A DNA stretch of 64,000 nt, from the NCBI GenBank assembly GCA_963715455.1, contig OY970245.1, forward strand, positions 620,001 through 684,000. The letters run 5' to 3'. Made by a program: the position numbers and the translations under genes. The notes below the pieces were generated by a model. That model was not told the DNA's origin, searched no databases, and saw only the letters and a program-made list of their open reading frames with translations. The DNA is from VRUE01 sp963715455 (GTDB taxonomy: Bacteria; Actinomycetota; Thermoleophilia; Solirubrobacterales; 70-9). Shown piece after piece: positions 55,725 to 63,857 of the stretch; positions within the stretch are counted from its first letter, which is position 1, and each line of letters opens with the position of its first letter.

Positions 55725-56911
55725 CAGTCCTCGACCTCCTCGCGCTCCGCCGCGACCTCCGGCTCGGTGCCCTCCTGGGCGTCGCCGCTCTCCGCCGGGT
55801 TGGGACGCGGGCCGTCGGGCTGGCCGGCGTAGGCGGCCCCAGCTTCGGCCAGCTCGCGTGCCGCGGCCGGCATGTGGTCCTCGTGCTCGCCGCGGTGCGG
55901 CTCGGGGCTGCGCTCGTCGACCGCGTACCAGCCGGCGTCGCTGTCGAGCACGTAGAGGTTCTCGTAGAGCGTGTCGAGCGCCGGCTCGGGCGAGGCGTCG
56001 GCGAACTCGACCGCGGCCAGCACCGTCTGCTCGGCCTTCTCGCGCACCTCGTTCAGCTCACGCTCGCCGAGCACGCCGGCCTCGATGCAGCGCTGGGCGA
56101 AGCCCTCGATCGGGTCCTTGGTCTGCCACTCCTCGACCTCCTCGCGCTCGCGGTAGACCTCGGGGTCGGCGGCGGAGTGGCCGCGGTAGCGGTAGGTGAA
56201 GGCCTCGAGCATCGTCGGCCGCCGCTCCTCGCGGGCCAGCCGCACGCCCTCGGCGACCGCCTCGCGCACAGCGAGCACGTCCATGCCGTCGATGCGCTGG
56301 CCGGGAATGCCGTAGCCCTCGGCCTTCTTGGAGAGGTCGGTCTGGGCGGAGTGCCGCTCGACCGAGGTGCCCATCCCGTAAAGGTTGTTCTCGACCAGGA
56401 AGAGGACCGGCAGGCTCCAGAGTGCCGCCAGGTTCATCGTCTCGCCGAAGTTGCCGGCGTTGGAGGCGCCGTCGCCGAACATGCAGACGGTGACTGCGTC
56501 CTCGCCCTTGTACTCGGAGGCGAGGGCGAGACCGGCCGCGATCGGCAGGTTGCCGCCGACGACCCCGTAGCCCCCCATAAAGCGATGCTCGCGGTCGAAG
56601 ATGTGCATCGAGCCGCCGCGCCCGCCGCTGGTGCCGTCGACGCGGCCGAAGAGCTCGGCCATCACGTGCTTGGGATCGGTGCCTCTGGCGATCGCGTGAC
56701 CGTGCGTGCGGTAGGTGCCGATCAGGTAGTCCTCCTCGCGCATCGCCGCGGCAACCCCGACGATCGTCGCCTCCTCGCCGATCGCCAGGTGGAGAAAGCC
56801 ACCCGCCTTGGCGCGTTGGTACTGGCGCCCCGCCTCCTCCTCGAAGCGGCGGATCAGCGCCATCCGCGCAAGCAGCTCGTAACAGGTGGTGGCGTCAGGG
56901 AGCTCGGCCAT
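55724..56911 (-). CDS. 2-oxoacid dehydrogenase E1 component, alpha subunit
   Basis: 395 residues. Thiamine diphosphate motif CMFGDGASNAGNFGETMNLA then LFLVENNLYGMGTSVERHSA; GRGGSMHIFDREHRFMGGYG; RYRGHSAADPEVYR near the phosphorylation-loop region. The pattern fits acetoin or pyruvate dehydrogenase E1 alpha; the substrate cannot be read from sequence. A C-terminal extension (about 325-395) is acidic and Pro-rich and is absent from standard E1 alpha (about 320-330 residues). First gene of the complex; DsbA-family gene 12 bases upstream. Confidence 0.95.
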   Translation of the reverse strand: MAELPDATTCYELLARMALIRRFEEEAGRQYQRAKAGGFLHLAIGEEATIVGVAAAMREEDYLIGTYRTHGHAIARGTDPKHVMAELFGRVDGTSGGRGGSMHIFDREHRFMGGYGVVGGNLPIAAGLALASEYKGEDAVTVCMFGDGASNAGNFGETMNLAALWSLPVLFLVENNLYGMGTSVERHSAQTDLSKKAEGYGIPGQRIDGMDVLAVREAVAEGVRLAREERRPTMLEAFTYRYRGHSAADPEVYREREEVEEWQTKDPIEGFAQRCIEAGVLGERELNEVREKAEQTVLAAVEFADASPEPALDTLYENLYVLDSDAGWYAVDERSPEPHRGEHEDHMPAAARELAEAGAAYAGQPDGPRPNPAESGDAQEGTEPEVAAEREEVED

Positions 56912-56923
56912 TCGAGACTGACC

Positions 56924-57520
56924 TTAGCTCGCGGCGGCGACCGCCTCCTCGACTCTGTCGTCACCCCAGAAGACCTCGTCGCCGACGCGCAGCGAGGGGA
57001 CGCCGATCACGCCGCGCTCGGCTGCCTCATCGGTCGCTTCGCGCAGGGCGTTCTTGACCACTTCGGTCTGCACGGCCTTGGTCAGCGCGTTGGGATGCAG
57101 CTCGCAGGCGGCGGCGGCGATCAGCACGTTGTCGGGCTCGGAGAGGTCGCGGCCGGCGGCGAAAGCCTGGCGAAAGCCGGCGAGGGCGAAGGAGACGGTG
57201 CGCCCGGTCTGCTTGGCGAAGGTGGCGGCGCGCATCGCGACGAGCGTGTTGCCGGGCCAGGGCTCGGGCCAGACGAACGGCGGTAGCCCGTAGGCGCGGG
57301 CCCGCCGCTCGACCTCGGCGATGCCCTCCTCGCGCCTCGGCCCGTTGGCCCACGAGTCCCGCCCGAAGCGCTTGAACAGCCCGCCGAGCAGGATCGGCTG
57401 CCACTCGGGCTGCTCCAACTCGGCGTCGGTGAAGAGGCCGCTGATCCGCTCGGCCGTCAGGTACGCGTAGGGGCTGCCGAGATCGAAGTAGAAGGTCGCA
57501 TGAGGGGAGAGATCGGCCAT
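56924..57520 (-). CDS. DsbA-family / 2-hydroxychromene-2-carboxylate isomerase-like protein
   Basis: 198 residues with a thioredoxin fold: FYFDLGSPYAYLTAERISGL (Ser instead of the CxxC), WQPILLGGLFKRFGRDSW, PWPGNTLVAMRAATFAKQTG, and C-terminal ERGVIGVPSLRVGDEVFWGD (cis-Pro loop). The serine at the active site is typical of HCCA-isomerase or kappa-GST relatives that use glutathione or another thiol. Substrate unknown. Probably co-transcribed with the dehydrogenase genes. Confidence 0.85.
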   Translation of the reverse strand: MADLSPHATFYFDLGSPYAYLTAERISGLFTDAELEQPEWQPILLGGLFKRFGRDSWANGPRREEGIAEVERRARAYGLPPFVWPEPWPGNTLVAMRAATFAKQTGRTVSFALAGFRQAFAAGRDLSEPDNVLIAAAACELHPNALTKAVQTEVVKNALREATDEAAERGVIGVPSLRVGDEVFWGDDRVEEAVAAAS

Positions 57521-57565
57521 ACCAGGACTTTATGACCCATGCAAAAAGCACTCAGTGAGCTATCT

Positions 57566-57581
57566 CATGGTACGTTCCATG
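57566..57581 (+). promoter_or_regulatory. Candidate autoregulatory operator of the toxin-antitoxin pair
   Basis: Inverted repeat CATGG-TACGTT-CCATG just upstream of the antitoxin gene, 15 bases from its start codon. AbrB/VapB-type antitoxins typically bind such palindromes over their own promoter. Confidence 0.5.
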
Positions 57582-57596
57582 GAAATGAGGAAGCGC

Positions 57597-57839
57597 ATGA
57601 AAATCAGCAAGGGCGGACAGATCTCGATCCCGGCCCCGATTCGCAAGCGCTGGGGAACAGGCACCCTGACCTTCGAGGACCAGGGCGACCAGATCGTCCT
57701 CAGGCCCGCTCCCGACGATCCGATCGCCGCCGCGGCCGGAGCGTTCGCGGGGATCGGACCAAAGATCGACTGGGAGCAGGTCCGTCGCGAAGAACGCGAA
57801 GCGGAGGCGGAGGCGGAGGAGCGGAAGTTCGGTCCATGA
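57597..57839 (+). CDS. AbrB/MazE-type antitoxin
   Basis: 80 residues. Swapped-hairpin DNA-binding domain KISKGGQISIPAPIRKRWGT then LTFEDQGDQIVLRPAP; Ala-rich and Glu-rich C terminus (EEREAEAEAEERKFG) to wrap the toxin. Start at ATG 57597, four bases after the GAGGAAG RBS; earlier ATGs (57555, 57585) have no RBS. Its stop overlaps the toxin start (ATGA). Confidence 0.85.
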   Translation: MKISKGGQISIPAPIRKRWGTGTLTFEDQGDQIVLRPAPDDPIAAAAGAFAGIGPKIDWEQVRREEREAEAEAEERKFGP

Positions 57840-58255
57840 CGTTGCTCGACGCAAACGCGCTGATCGCCGTTATCAGGGGCGAGCCGGCGATGGAAAAGGT
57901 ATTGACCATCCTCCGGGACGGCTCGGCTGCGATGACCACGGTGAATCTCGCCGAGGTGTACGACTCGGTATCTCGAAAGGTCGGGCTCTCCCATGAGGGC
58001 ATCGCCGACGTGGTCGATCCTTTGCTCCAGGGTCCGATTGCGCCGATTTCGGTCGATGTCGGACTCGCCCGGCGTGCGGCGGAAATCCGTACCGCGCACT
58101 ATCACCGCAGACGTCGGGACCTTTCACTTGCCGATTGTGTCCTGCTCGCAGCCGCCGGTGACGAAGACAGGATTGCGACAGCCGACTCCGATGTCCTCGC
58201 CGTGGCCGCCGAGCTCGGCATCGAGACAATCGAGCTGCCGCCCAGCTCGAACTGA
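57836..58255 (+). CDS. PIN-domain ribonuclease toxin (VapC type)
   Basis: 139 residues. PIN acidic residues: Asp5 in MTLLDANALIAVIRGE, Glu40 in VNLAEVYDSVSR, Asp in RRRDLSLADCVLLAAAGDED, and Asp in IATADSDVLAVAAELGIETI. A Mg-dependent RNase held inactive by the upstream antitoxin. This type-II pair is inserted between the dehydrogenase E1/E2 genes and lpd. Confidence 0.9.
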   Translation: MTLLDANALIAVIRGEPAMEKVLTILRDGSAAMTTVNLAEVYDSVSRKVGLSHEGIADVVDPLLQGPIAPISVDVGLARRAAEIRTAHYHRRRRDLSLADCVLLAAAGDEDRIATADSDVLAVAAELGIETIELPPSSN

Positions 58256-58271
58256 CGCGACCGCTGCCGGC

Positions 58272-59639
58272 TCAAGCATGGATCGCCCAGCCGTCGACGG
58301 CGCGGGCCGCGTCGAGGATCGCCTCGGAGATCGTCGGGTGGGGGTGGACGACCTGGGCCAACTCCTGGTAGCCGCCCTCCAGGGCCATCGTCGCGACCAG
58401 CTCGGCGATCATGTCGCAGGCGCGGTTGCCGACGATGTGGGCGCCGAGGATCTCGCCGTACTTGGAGTCGACGACCAGCTTGACGAGGCCGTCTTTGTCG
58501 TCGTAGACGGTCGCCCCGCCGACGCCGCCAAGCTTCTGCTTGCCGACCTTGACGTCGTGCCCGGCCTCCTTGGCCGCCGCCTCGGTGAGGCCGACGCTGG
58601 CCACCTGGGGGTGGCAGAAGGTCGCCCCGGCGACAAGGTTCTGGTCGACCGGGTGGGTCGGCTGGCCGGCGGCGTGCTCAACCGCGACGACACCCTCCTC
58701 GGAGGCCTTATGAGCAAGCGCCTTGGCGCCCGTCAGGTCGCCGATCGCGTAGACCTTCGCGTTGGAGGTGCGGCCGTACTCGTCGACCTTGACCTTGCCC
58801 TTCTCGGTCAGCTCGATGCCGGCCTCGGTGAGGCCCAGCGCCTCGACGTCGGGCGCCCGGCCGCCGGCGATGCAGAGGTAGTCGACCTCGATCGACTCCC
58901 CTCCATAGCTGAGCTTGACCGAGCTCTCACCGGCCTCGACGTTCTCGACCGGCGTCCCGGTGGAGATCGTGATGTTCTGCTTTTTGAAGGCGCGCTCGAC
59001 GACCCGCGCCATGTCCTTGTCCTCGGCCGGCAGGATCTGGTCGAGCATCTCGATCAACACCACCTCGGTGCCGAAGCGGCCATAGGCGGAGGCGATCTCG
59101 CAACCCGAGGCGCCGGCGCCGGCCACGGCAATCTTCTTGGGCTGCTTGGGCAGCGACCAGGCCCCCCAGGTGTCAACCACCCGGTCGCCAAATTCGACCC
59201 CGGGGATCGGTAGCGCCGCAGAGCCGGTGGCGAGCACCACGGTCCCCGCCTCATAAGCCTGGTTGCCAACCTTGACGTTGCCCTCGGGGGTGAGCGAGCC
59301 CTCGCCCTCGATCTGGTCGATCTTGTTCTTGTCCCAGAGCATCTTCACGCCGTTGGAGAGCGAATCGGAGACTGCCGCGCGGCGCTTGCCGAGCGCCTCC
59401 CAGTCAAGTGAGACGTCCTTGGCGACGATGCCGAGCTCGGCCCCCTCGCGGGCCTGCTCGTAGATCTCCGCCGTGCGCAGCACTGTCTTGGCCGGGATGC
59501 AGGCGTAGTTGAGGCAGCGCCCGCCCGGCTTGTCCTTCTCGACCACGGCGGTCTTCTTGCCCAGCTGGGCGGCGCGGATCGCGGCTACGTAGCCGCCCGG
59601 GCCCCCGCCGATGACGATCACGTCGTAGGAATCTGCCAC
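58272..59639 (-). CDS. lpd: Dihydrolipoyl dehydrogenase (E3)
   Basis: A 455-residue flavoprotein. FAD site VIVIGGGPGGYVAAIRAAQL, redox disulfide GGRCLNYACIPAK (Cys42, Cys47), NAD site IAVAGAGASGCEIASAYGRF, second FAD site VYAIGDLTGAKALAHKASEE, and the C-terminal His-Glu pair in VVHPHPTISEAI. Reoxidises the lipoyl group of E2 with NAD+. GTG start. Encoded 1.4 kb from E1 alpha, on the same strand as E2/E1. Confidence 0.97.
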   Translation of the reverse strand: MADSYDVIVIGGGPGGYVAAIRAAQLGKKTAVVEKDKPGGRCLNYACIPAKTVLRTAEIYEQAREGAELGIVAKDVSLDWEALGKRRAAVSDSLSNGVKMLWDKNKIDQIEGEGSLTPEGNVKVGNQAYEAGTVVLATGSAALPIPGVEFGDRVVDTWGAWSLPKQPKKIAVAGAGASGCEIASAYGRFGTEVVLIEMLDQILPAEDKDMARVVERAFKKQNITISTGTPVENVEAGESSVKLSYGGESIEVDYLCIAGGRAPDVEALGLTEAGIELTEKGKVKVDEYGRTSNAKVYAIGDLTGAKALAHKASEEGVVAVEHAAGQPTHPVDQNLVAGATFCHPQVASVGLTEAAAKEAGHDVKVGKQKLGGVGGATVYDDKDGLVKLVVDSKYGEILGAHIVGNRACDMIAELVATMALEGGYQELAQVVHPHPTISEAILDAARAVDGWAIHA

Positions 59640-59670
59640 TGGATTGAGCCTATAGAACGAGCGTGCACTA

Positions 59671-60165
59671 CTAGCGCGTCGGCATCTGGATGCGCGCCAT
59701 CGCCTTGACCATGAAGAAGAAGAAGGCGCTGGTCACGGCGAGCAGGATGAGGGTGCCGACGATCTCGGTGACCGAGGAGGCGGTGGCCACGAGCCCGAAG
59801 AAAGCGCTGAAGATGACGAAGACCAAAACCAGCTGGAAGCCGAGCACCGCCCAGTAGCGGGCTCGCCACATGCCCCAAGCCATGATCCCCATGAGCAGCG
59901 CCGGCGCCAGGGCCTGGACGAAGCGCGGCCGCTCACCGTCGACCTCGGTCCCGGCCAGGTAGCCGGTGATGATCGAGATCGCAATCAGGGCAGAGACGAC
60001 GGCGCCGATCGTCACAACCAGCGGACGCTCGCCGGTGGCAAGCGGCTCGAGTGCCTCGCGGGCGGCCTGGTTGCGTTCCTCGGCGCGGGCGTAGCCCTGC
60101 TCCATGCGCTCACGAGGAGTGGGCTTGGTGCCGCGTTGCTTGCGCTTGCTCGGTCGGTCAGCCAC
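59671..60165 (-). CDS. Hypothetical membrane protein
   Basis: 164 residues. Basic N terminus (RPSKRKQRGTKPTPRERMEQ), a short helix, then four membrane helices with little polar sequence between them; short C-terminal tail. Not recognised. GTG start overlapping the thiE stop by eight bases, so it is read after thiE. Confidence 0.62.
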   Translation of the reverse strand: MADRPSKRKQRGTKPTPRERMEQGYARAEERNQAAREALEPLATGERPLVVTIGAVVSALIAISIITGYLAGTEVDGERPRFVQALAPALLMGIMAWGMWRARYWAVLGFQLVLVFVIFSAFFGLVATASSVTEIVGTLILLAVTSAFFFFMVKAMARIQMPTR

Positions 60166-60844
60166 CGGGGGCTGCCTCTCCCAGCGGGGCGAAGGCGTTG
60201 CGCAGCTCTTCGGCGGCGGTGGCAGGGTTCCGCGCGTCGCGGATCGCCCGCACCACGCAAATGCGCTGCGCCCCAGCGTCGACTACCTCGGCGGCGTTCC
60301 CAAGGTCGATGCCGCCGATCGCAAAGAAGGGGTGGGGGGCGGCGTCCGCTGCGTGACGGATCAGGTCGAGCCCGACCGCCGACCGTCCCTGCTTCGTGGG
60401 GGTCTCCCAAATCGGCCCGACGCTGATGTAGTCGATTGGCTGTCCGGTGGACGCGGCGATTTGCTCCTCGGAGTGGGTCGAGAGGCCGACAATCGCCTCG
60501 GGCCCGAGCGCGGCGCGTGCCTCTCCCGCCGCCATGTCCTCCTGACCGACATGGACCCCGTCGGCGTCGCAGGCGCGGGCCAGGTCGGGGTCGTCGTTGA
60601 CGATGAAGAGAGCGCTGTAGGTGTCGCAGAGGCGGCGGAAGGTCTGGGCAGCGAGCTCGATCTCGCGGCGCGGCAGCTGCTTCTCGCGCAGCTGGACGAT
60701 GTCGACGCCACCGTTGAGGGCAGCACGCAGCAGCGGCTCGGGGTCCTCACCATGCGGCCGCGCGTCGCAGCAGAGGTAGAGACGCGCCGTACGCAGCCGC
60801 TCGCGGCGCAGCGGTCCTTTGGCGTCGGGTGTAGCAAGGCTCAC
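60158..60844 (-). CDS. thiE: Thiamine-phosphate synthase
   Basis: 228 residues, TIM barrel. RTARLYLCCDARPHGEDPEP, GGVDIVQLREKQLPRREIEL (diphosphate binding Gln-Arg-Lys), LFIVNDDPDLARACDADGVH VGQED, YISVGPIWETPTKQ and PFFAIGGIDLGNAAEVVDAG are the ThiE signatures. Joins the HMP-PP and thiazole phosphate halves of thiamine. GTG start; divergent from thiO with the TPP riboswitch of the other strand between them. Confidence 0.94.
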   Translation of the reverse strand: MSLATPDAKGPLRRERLRTARLYLCCDARPHGEDPEPLLRAALNGGVDIVQLREKQLPRREIELAAQTFRRLCDTYSALFIVNDDPDLARACDADGVHVGQEDMAAGEARAALGPEAIVGLSTHSEEQIAASTGQPIDYISVGPIWETPTKQGRSAVGLDLIRHAADAAPHPFFAIGGIDLGNAAEVVDAGAQRICVVRAIRDARNPATAAEELRNAFAPLGEAAPGG

Positions 60845-60867
60845 CCCCCGATTATCGCTCTGTAGCA

Positions 60868-60957
60868 TCGGTGGGGTACGGGAGCCCACGAGGCTGAGAG
60901 GGTGGCAGCGAGGCCACCGACCGTCTGGACCTGATCCGGGTAATGCCGGCGGAGGCA
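60868..60957 (+). ncRNA. TPP (thi-box) riboswitch
   Basis: Order of conserved elements: GGGAGCCC (60879 onward), GGCTGAGAGGGTGG, CCACCGACCGTCTGGACCTG, ATCCGGGTAATGCCGGCGGA. This is a complete THI element. It ends three to four bases before the thiO start, and the GGAGG that would serve as the thiO RBS is part of its 3' strand, which indicates translational control. Confidence 0.95.
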
Positions 60958-60960
60958 AGC

Positions 60961-62058
60961 GTGAGCGACAGAGGCACCTATGACGCAGTGATAGTTGGGG
61001 GTGGAGCGATCGGCCTCTGCTGCGCTTGGCGCGCCGCGCAGCGCGGTGCGCACGTCATCGTGCTCGAGCGCGCCGAGCCGCCGGCGGGTGCGACGCGTGT
61101 TGCTGCCGGCATGCTGGCGCCGATCGGCGAGCTGGCCTTCGGCGAGCCTGAGCTCTTGCGTATGAACCTCGAGGCGGCCGAGCTGTACCCGGGCTTCGTC
61201 ACCGAGTTGGAGGCGGCGAGCGGTATGAGCAGCGGCTACGAGCGCCATGGCGCCCTGCACATCGCCCTCGACCGCGACGAGGCAGCCGAGCTGCGCCGCG
61301 TCCACGACTTGCAGCGCTCGCTCGGGCTCGGCGCCGAGTGGCTGCCGCCACGCCGCTGTCGCGAGCTGGAGCCCGGCCTGACCCCTTCCTTCAACGGCGG
61401 CGTTCACGCTCCCGAGGAGGCGGCGATTGACCCGCGCCGTATGTGCGCGGCGTTGCTGGCCGCCCTTGCTGCGAACGGGGTGGAGGTGCGCAGCGCCACC
61501 GAGGTGACGGAGGCGCTGCTCAACGGCGAGCGGATCGAAGGGGTGCGCACAGGCTCCGGCGAAGAGCTGCAGGCAGACAAGGTTGTGCTCGCGTCCGGCG
61601 CCTGGTCGGGCGCCGCGAGCTGGCTGCCTGAGCCGGCTCGGCCCGCGGTGCGCCCGGTCAAGGGCCAGATCCTCGAACTGCGCGCTATCGACGGCGAGCA
61701 GCCCTGTCAGCGGATCCTCGCTTCGGAGCGCGTCTACCTTGTCCCCAGGCCCGACGGGCGCCTGATCGCCGGGGCGACAACCGAGGAGCAGGGCTTCGAT
61801 ACAACGGTCACCGCCGGTGGCGTGCACGAGCTGCTGCGCGAGGCCTACCGGCTGCTGCCCGAGGTCGCCGAGATGGAGCTGGTCGAGTCGATGGCCGGCC
61901 TGCGTCCGGGCACGCCGGACAACCTGCCGCTGGTCGGGCCCGGCGCGCTCGACGGCCTGCTGCTCGCCTGCGGCCACTACCGCAACGGCATCCTGCTGGC
62001 GCCGCTGACCGCCGAGAAGATCGCCGCCGAGCTCGCCGGCGTGGGGGCCGCCGGATGA
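60961..62058 (+). CDS. thiO: Glycine oxidase ThiO
   Basis: 365 residues, FAD-dependent. FAD motif YDAVIVGGGAIGLCCAWRAA, APIGELAFGEPELLRMNLEA, and C-terminal SMAGLRPGTPDNLPLVGPG and HYRNGILLAPLTAE. It makes dehydroglycine for the thiazole. GTG 60961 chosen because an in-frame ATG at 60943 lies inside the riboswitch. Four-base overlap with thiSG. Confidence 0.94.
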   Translation: MSDRGTYDAVIVGGGAIGLCCAWRAAQRGAHVIVLERAEPPAGATRVAAGMLAPIGELAFGEPELLRMNLEAAELYPGFVTELEAASGMSSGYERHGALHIALDRDEAAELRRVHDLQRSLGLGAEWLPPRRCRELEPGLTPSFNGGVHAPEEAAIDPRRMCAALLAALAANGVEVRSATEVTEALLNGERIEGVRTGSGEELQADKVVLASGAWSGAASWLPEPARPAVRPVKGQILELRAIDGEQPCQRILASERVYLVPRPDGRLIAGATTEEQGFDTTVTAGGVHELLREAYRLLPEVAEMELVESMAGLRPGTPDNLPLVGPGALDGLLLACGHYRNGILLAPLTAEKIAAELAGVGAAG

Positions 62059-63026
62059 GGATCGAGCTAAACGGCAAACCACAGGAGTTGGTAGAAGGGG
62101 CGACGCTCGCCGACGCCGCGCAGGCGGCCGGCGCGACCGAGTCGCGGGGTGTCGCCATTGCCCTCGACGGAGAGGTCTGCCCGCGGGGCGAGTGGGCCGC
62201 GACGTCGCTCGCCGAAGGCAGCAAGGTCGAGGTGTTGGCCGCGATCCAGGGCGGCGCCGAGGGCTGGGAGCTCGGCGGCCAGGCCTGGACCTCGAGACTG
62301 ATCGCCGGCACCGGCGGCTTCCGCTCGCTTGAGCAGATGGAGCAGGCGCTGGCTGCGTCGGGGGCGGAGATTGTCACCGTCGCCCTGCGCCGCATCGACC
62401 CCGACGCCAAGGGCTCGGTCCTCGACGTACTCGACCGGCTCGGCCTCGTCGCCCTGCCCAACACCGCCGGCTGTTACACCGCGCGCGACGCGGTGCGCAC
62501 CGCCAAGCTGGCGCGCGAGGCCTTCGAAACCGACTGGATCAAGCTCGAGGTGATCGGTGATGACCGCACGCTCTACCCGGATGCGGTTGAGCTGCTCGAC
62601 GCCGCCGAGACGCTGGTCGCCGACGGCTTCACCGTCCTCCCTTACACCAACGACGACCCGATCCTCGCCCGCCGCCTCGAAGAGGCGGGCTGTGCCGCGG
62701 TGATGCCGCTCGGTTCGCCGATCGGCTCGGGTGCCGGCATCCGCAACCCCTACAACATCGCGATCATCACCGAACGCGCCGCGGTCCCGGTCGTCCTCGA
62801 CGCGGGCATCGGCACCGCGTCGGACGCCGCCCTGGCGATCGAGTTGGGCTGCGACGCGGTGATGGCCGCCAGCTCGATCTTTGGCGCCGCCGACCCGGTG
62901 GCAATGGCCACCGCCCTGCGCCTCGCGGTCGAGGCGGGCCACGCCGCACAGGGTGCCGGCCGCATCCCGCGCCGCACTCACGCTGAGGCCTCGACCCCCG
63001 AGCAGGGCCTGCCCGAGCTTTCCTAA
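62055..63026 (+). CDS. thiSG: Fused sulfur carrier ThiS - thiazole synthase ThiG
   Basis: 323 residues. Residues 1-67 are ThiS (MRIELNGKPQELVEGATLAD, ending KVEVLAAIQGG); residues 75-310 are ThiG (SRLIAGTGGFRSLEQMEQAL, LPNTAGCYTARDAVRTAKLA, DWIKLEVIGDDRTLYPDAVE, MPLGSPIGSGAGIRNPYNIA). ThiS works through a free C-terminal Gly-Gly that becomes a thiocarboxylate; here Gly-Gly is followed directly by AEGWELGG of ThiG. Either the chain is cut or sulfur transfer works differently. thiH/thiF are not in the window. Confidence 0.93.
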   Translation: MRIELNGKPQELVEGATLADAAQAAGATESRGVAIALDGEVCPRGEWAATSLAEGSKVEVLAAIQGGAEGWELGGQAWTSRLIAGTGGFRSLEQMEQALAASGAEIVTVALRRIDPDAKGSVLDVLDRLGLVALPNTAGCYTARDAVRTAKLAREAFETDWIKLEVIGDDRTLYPDAVELLDAAETLVADGFTVLPYTNDDPILARRLEEAGCAAVMPLGSPIGSGAGIRNPYNIAIITERAAVPVVLDAGIGTASDAALAIELGCDAVMAASSIFGAADPVAMATALRLAVEAGHAAQGAGRIPRRTHAEASTPEQGLPELS

Positions 63027-63070
63027 CCGCACGCCGGGACCCTCCGGCGCCGTCTACCATGGACAGCCGC

Positions 63071-63144
63071 GCCCCCGTAGCTCAGTTGGTTAGAGCGGCG
63101 GCCTTTTAAGCCGCGCGGCGCCGGTTCGAATCCGGTCGGGGGTA
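63071..63144 (+). tRNA. tRNA-Lys (anticodon TTT)
   Basis: 74 bases: acceptor GCCCCCG/CGGGGGT, D-arm AGCTCAGTTGGTTAGAGC, anticodon stem GCGGC/GCCGC with loop CTTTTAA (anticodon TTT), T-arm CGCCGGTTCGAATCCGGTC. CCA not encoded. Confidence 0.94.
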
Positions 63145-63170
63145 CTGGCTCGGCAGGTAGGAAGGGACGT

Positions 63171-63857
63171 ATGGCAACCGGCGCCAAACGCGACAAGGAG
63201 CTGCTGCGCTCACCCTGGGACCTTGAGCACGCGGACGACGAACGGCTCGAGCGCATCAAGGCGGAGGTCGATCGGGGCTTCGACGCGCTGCGCGACGTCG
63301 ATGACGGCGTCTCGGTCTTCGGCTCGGCCAGGGTGCACGAGGGGCATCGGTGGTACGAGCTCTGCCGCGAGACCGGTCGCTGTCTGGCGAAGAAGGGCTT
63401 CACGGTGATCACCGGCGGCGGGCCGGGCCTGATGGAGGCGGCCAACCGCGGCGCGGCTGAGGCCGGCGGCCTCTCGGTCGGGCTCAACATCGAGCTGCCG
63501 ATGGAGCAGCAGACGAACGCCTACGTCAACCGCGCGGTCGACTTCCGCTACTTCTTCGCCCGCAAGCTGATGTTCGTCCGCTACGCGCGCGCCTTCGTCA
63601 TCTTCCCGGGGGGCTTCGGAACGCTCGACGAGCTCTTCGAGAGTCTCACCCTGATCCAGACCCACCGCATCGAGCACTTCCCGACGATCCTCGTCGACGC
63701 CGAGTTCTGGAAACCACTACTCAGCTGGATCGACGAGAGTCTCGAGGACACCGCCTTGATCGCCCCATCAGACATGGAGCTGCTGGTCACCGCCGACACC
63801 CCCGAGGAAGTCTGCGGCCACATCGAAAAGGCGACCGAACTGCAGAAGCAGCTCTAG
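63171..63857 (+). CDS. LOG-family protein (TIGR00730, nucleotide-monophosphate nucleosidase-like)
   Basis: 228 residues. GVSVFGSARVHEGHRWYELC, FTVITGGGPGLMEAANRGAA and FVIFPGGFGTLDELFESLTL with the PGGxGTxxE motif of LOG phosphoribohydrolases. Family members release adenine or cytokinins from nucleotide monophosphates. Its stop overlaps the convergent purH end by four bases. Confidence 0.92.
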   Translation: MATGAKRDKELLRSPWDLEHADDERLERIKAEVDRGFDALRDVDDGVSVFGSARVHEGHRWYELCRETGRCLAKKGFTVITGGGPGLMEAANRGAAEAGGLSVGLNIELPMEQQTNAYVNRAVDFRYFFARKLMFVRYARAFVIFPGGFGTLDELFESLTLIQTHRIEHFPTILVDAEFWKPLLSWIDESLEDTALIAPSDMELLVTADTPEEVCGHIEKATELQKQL

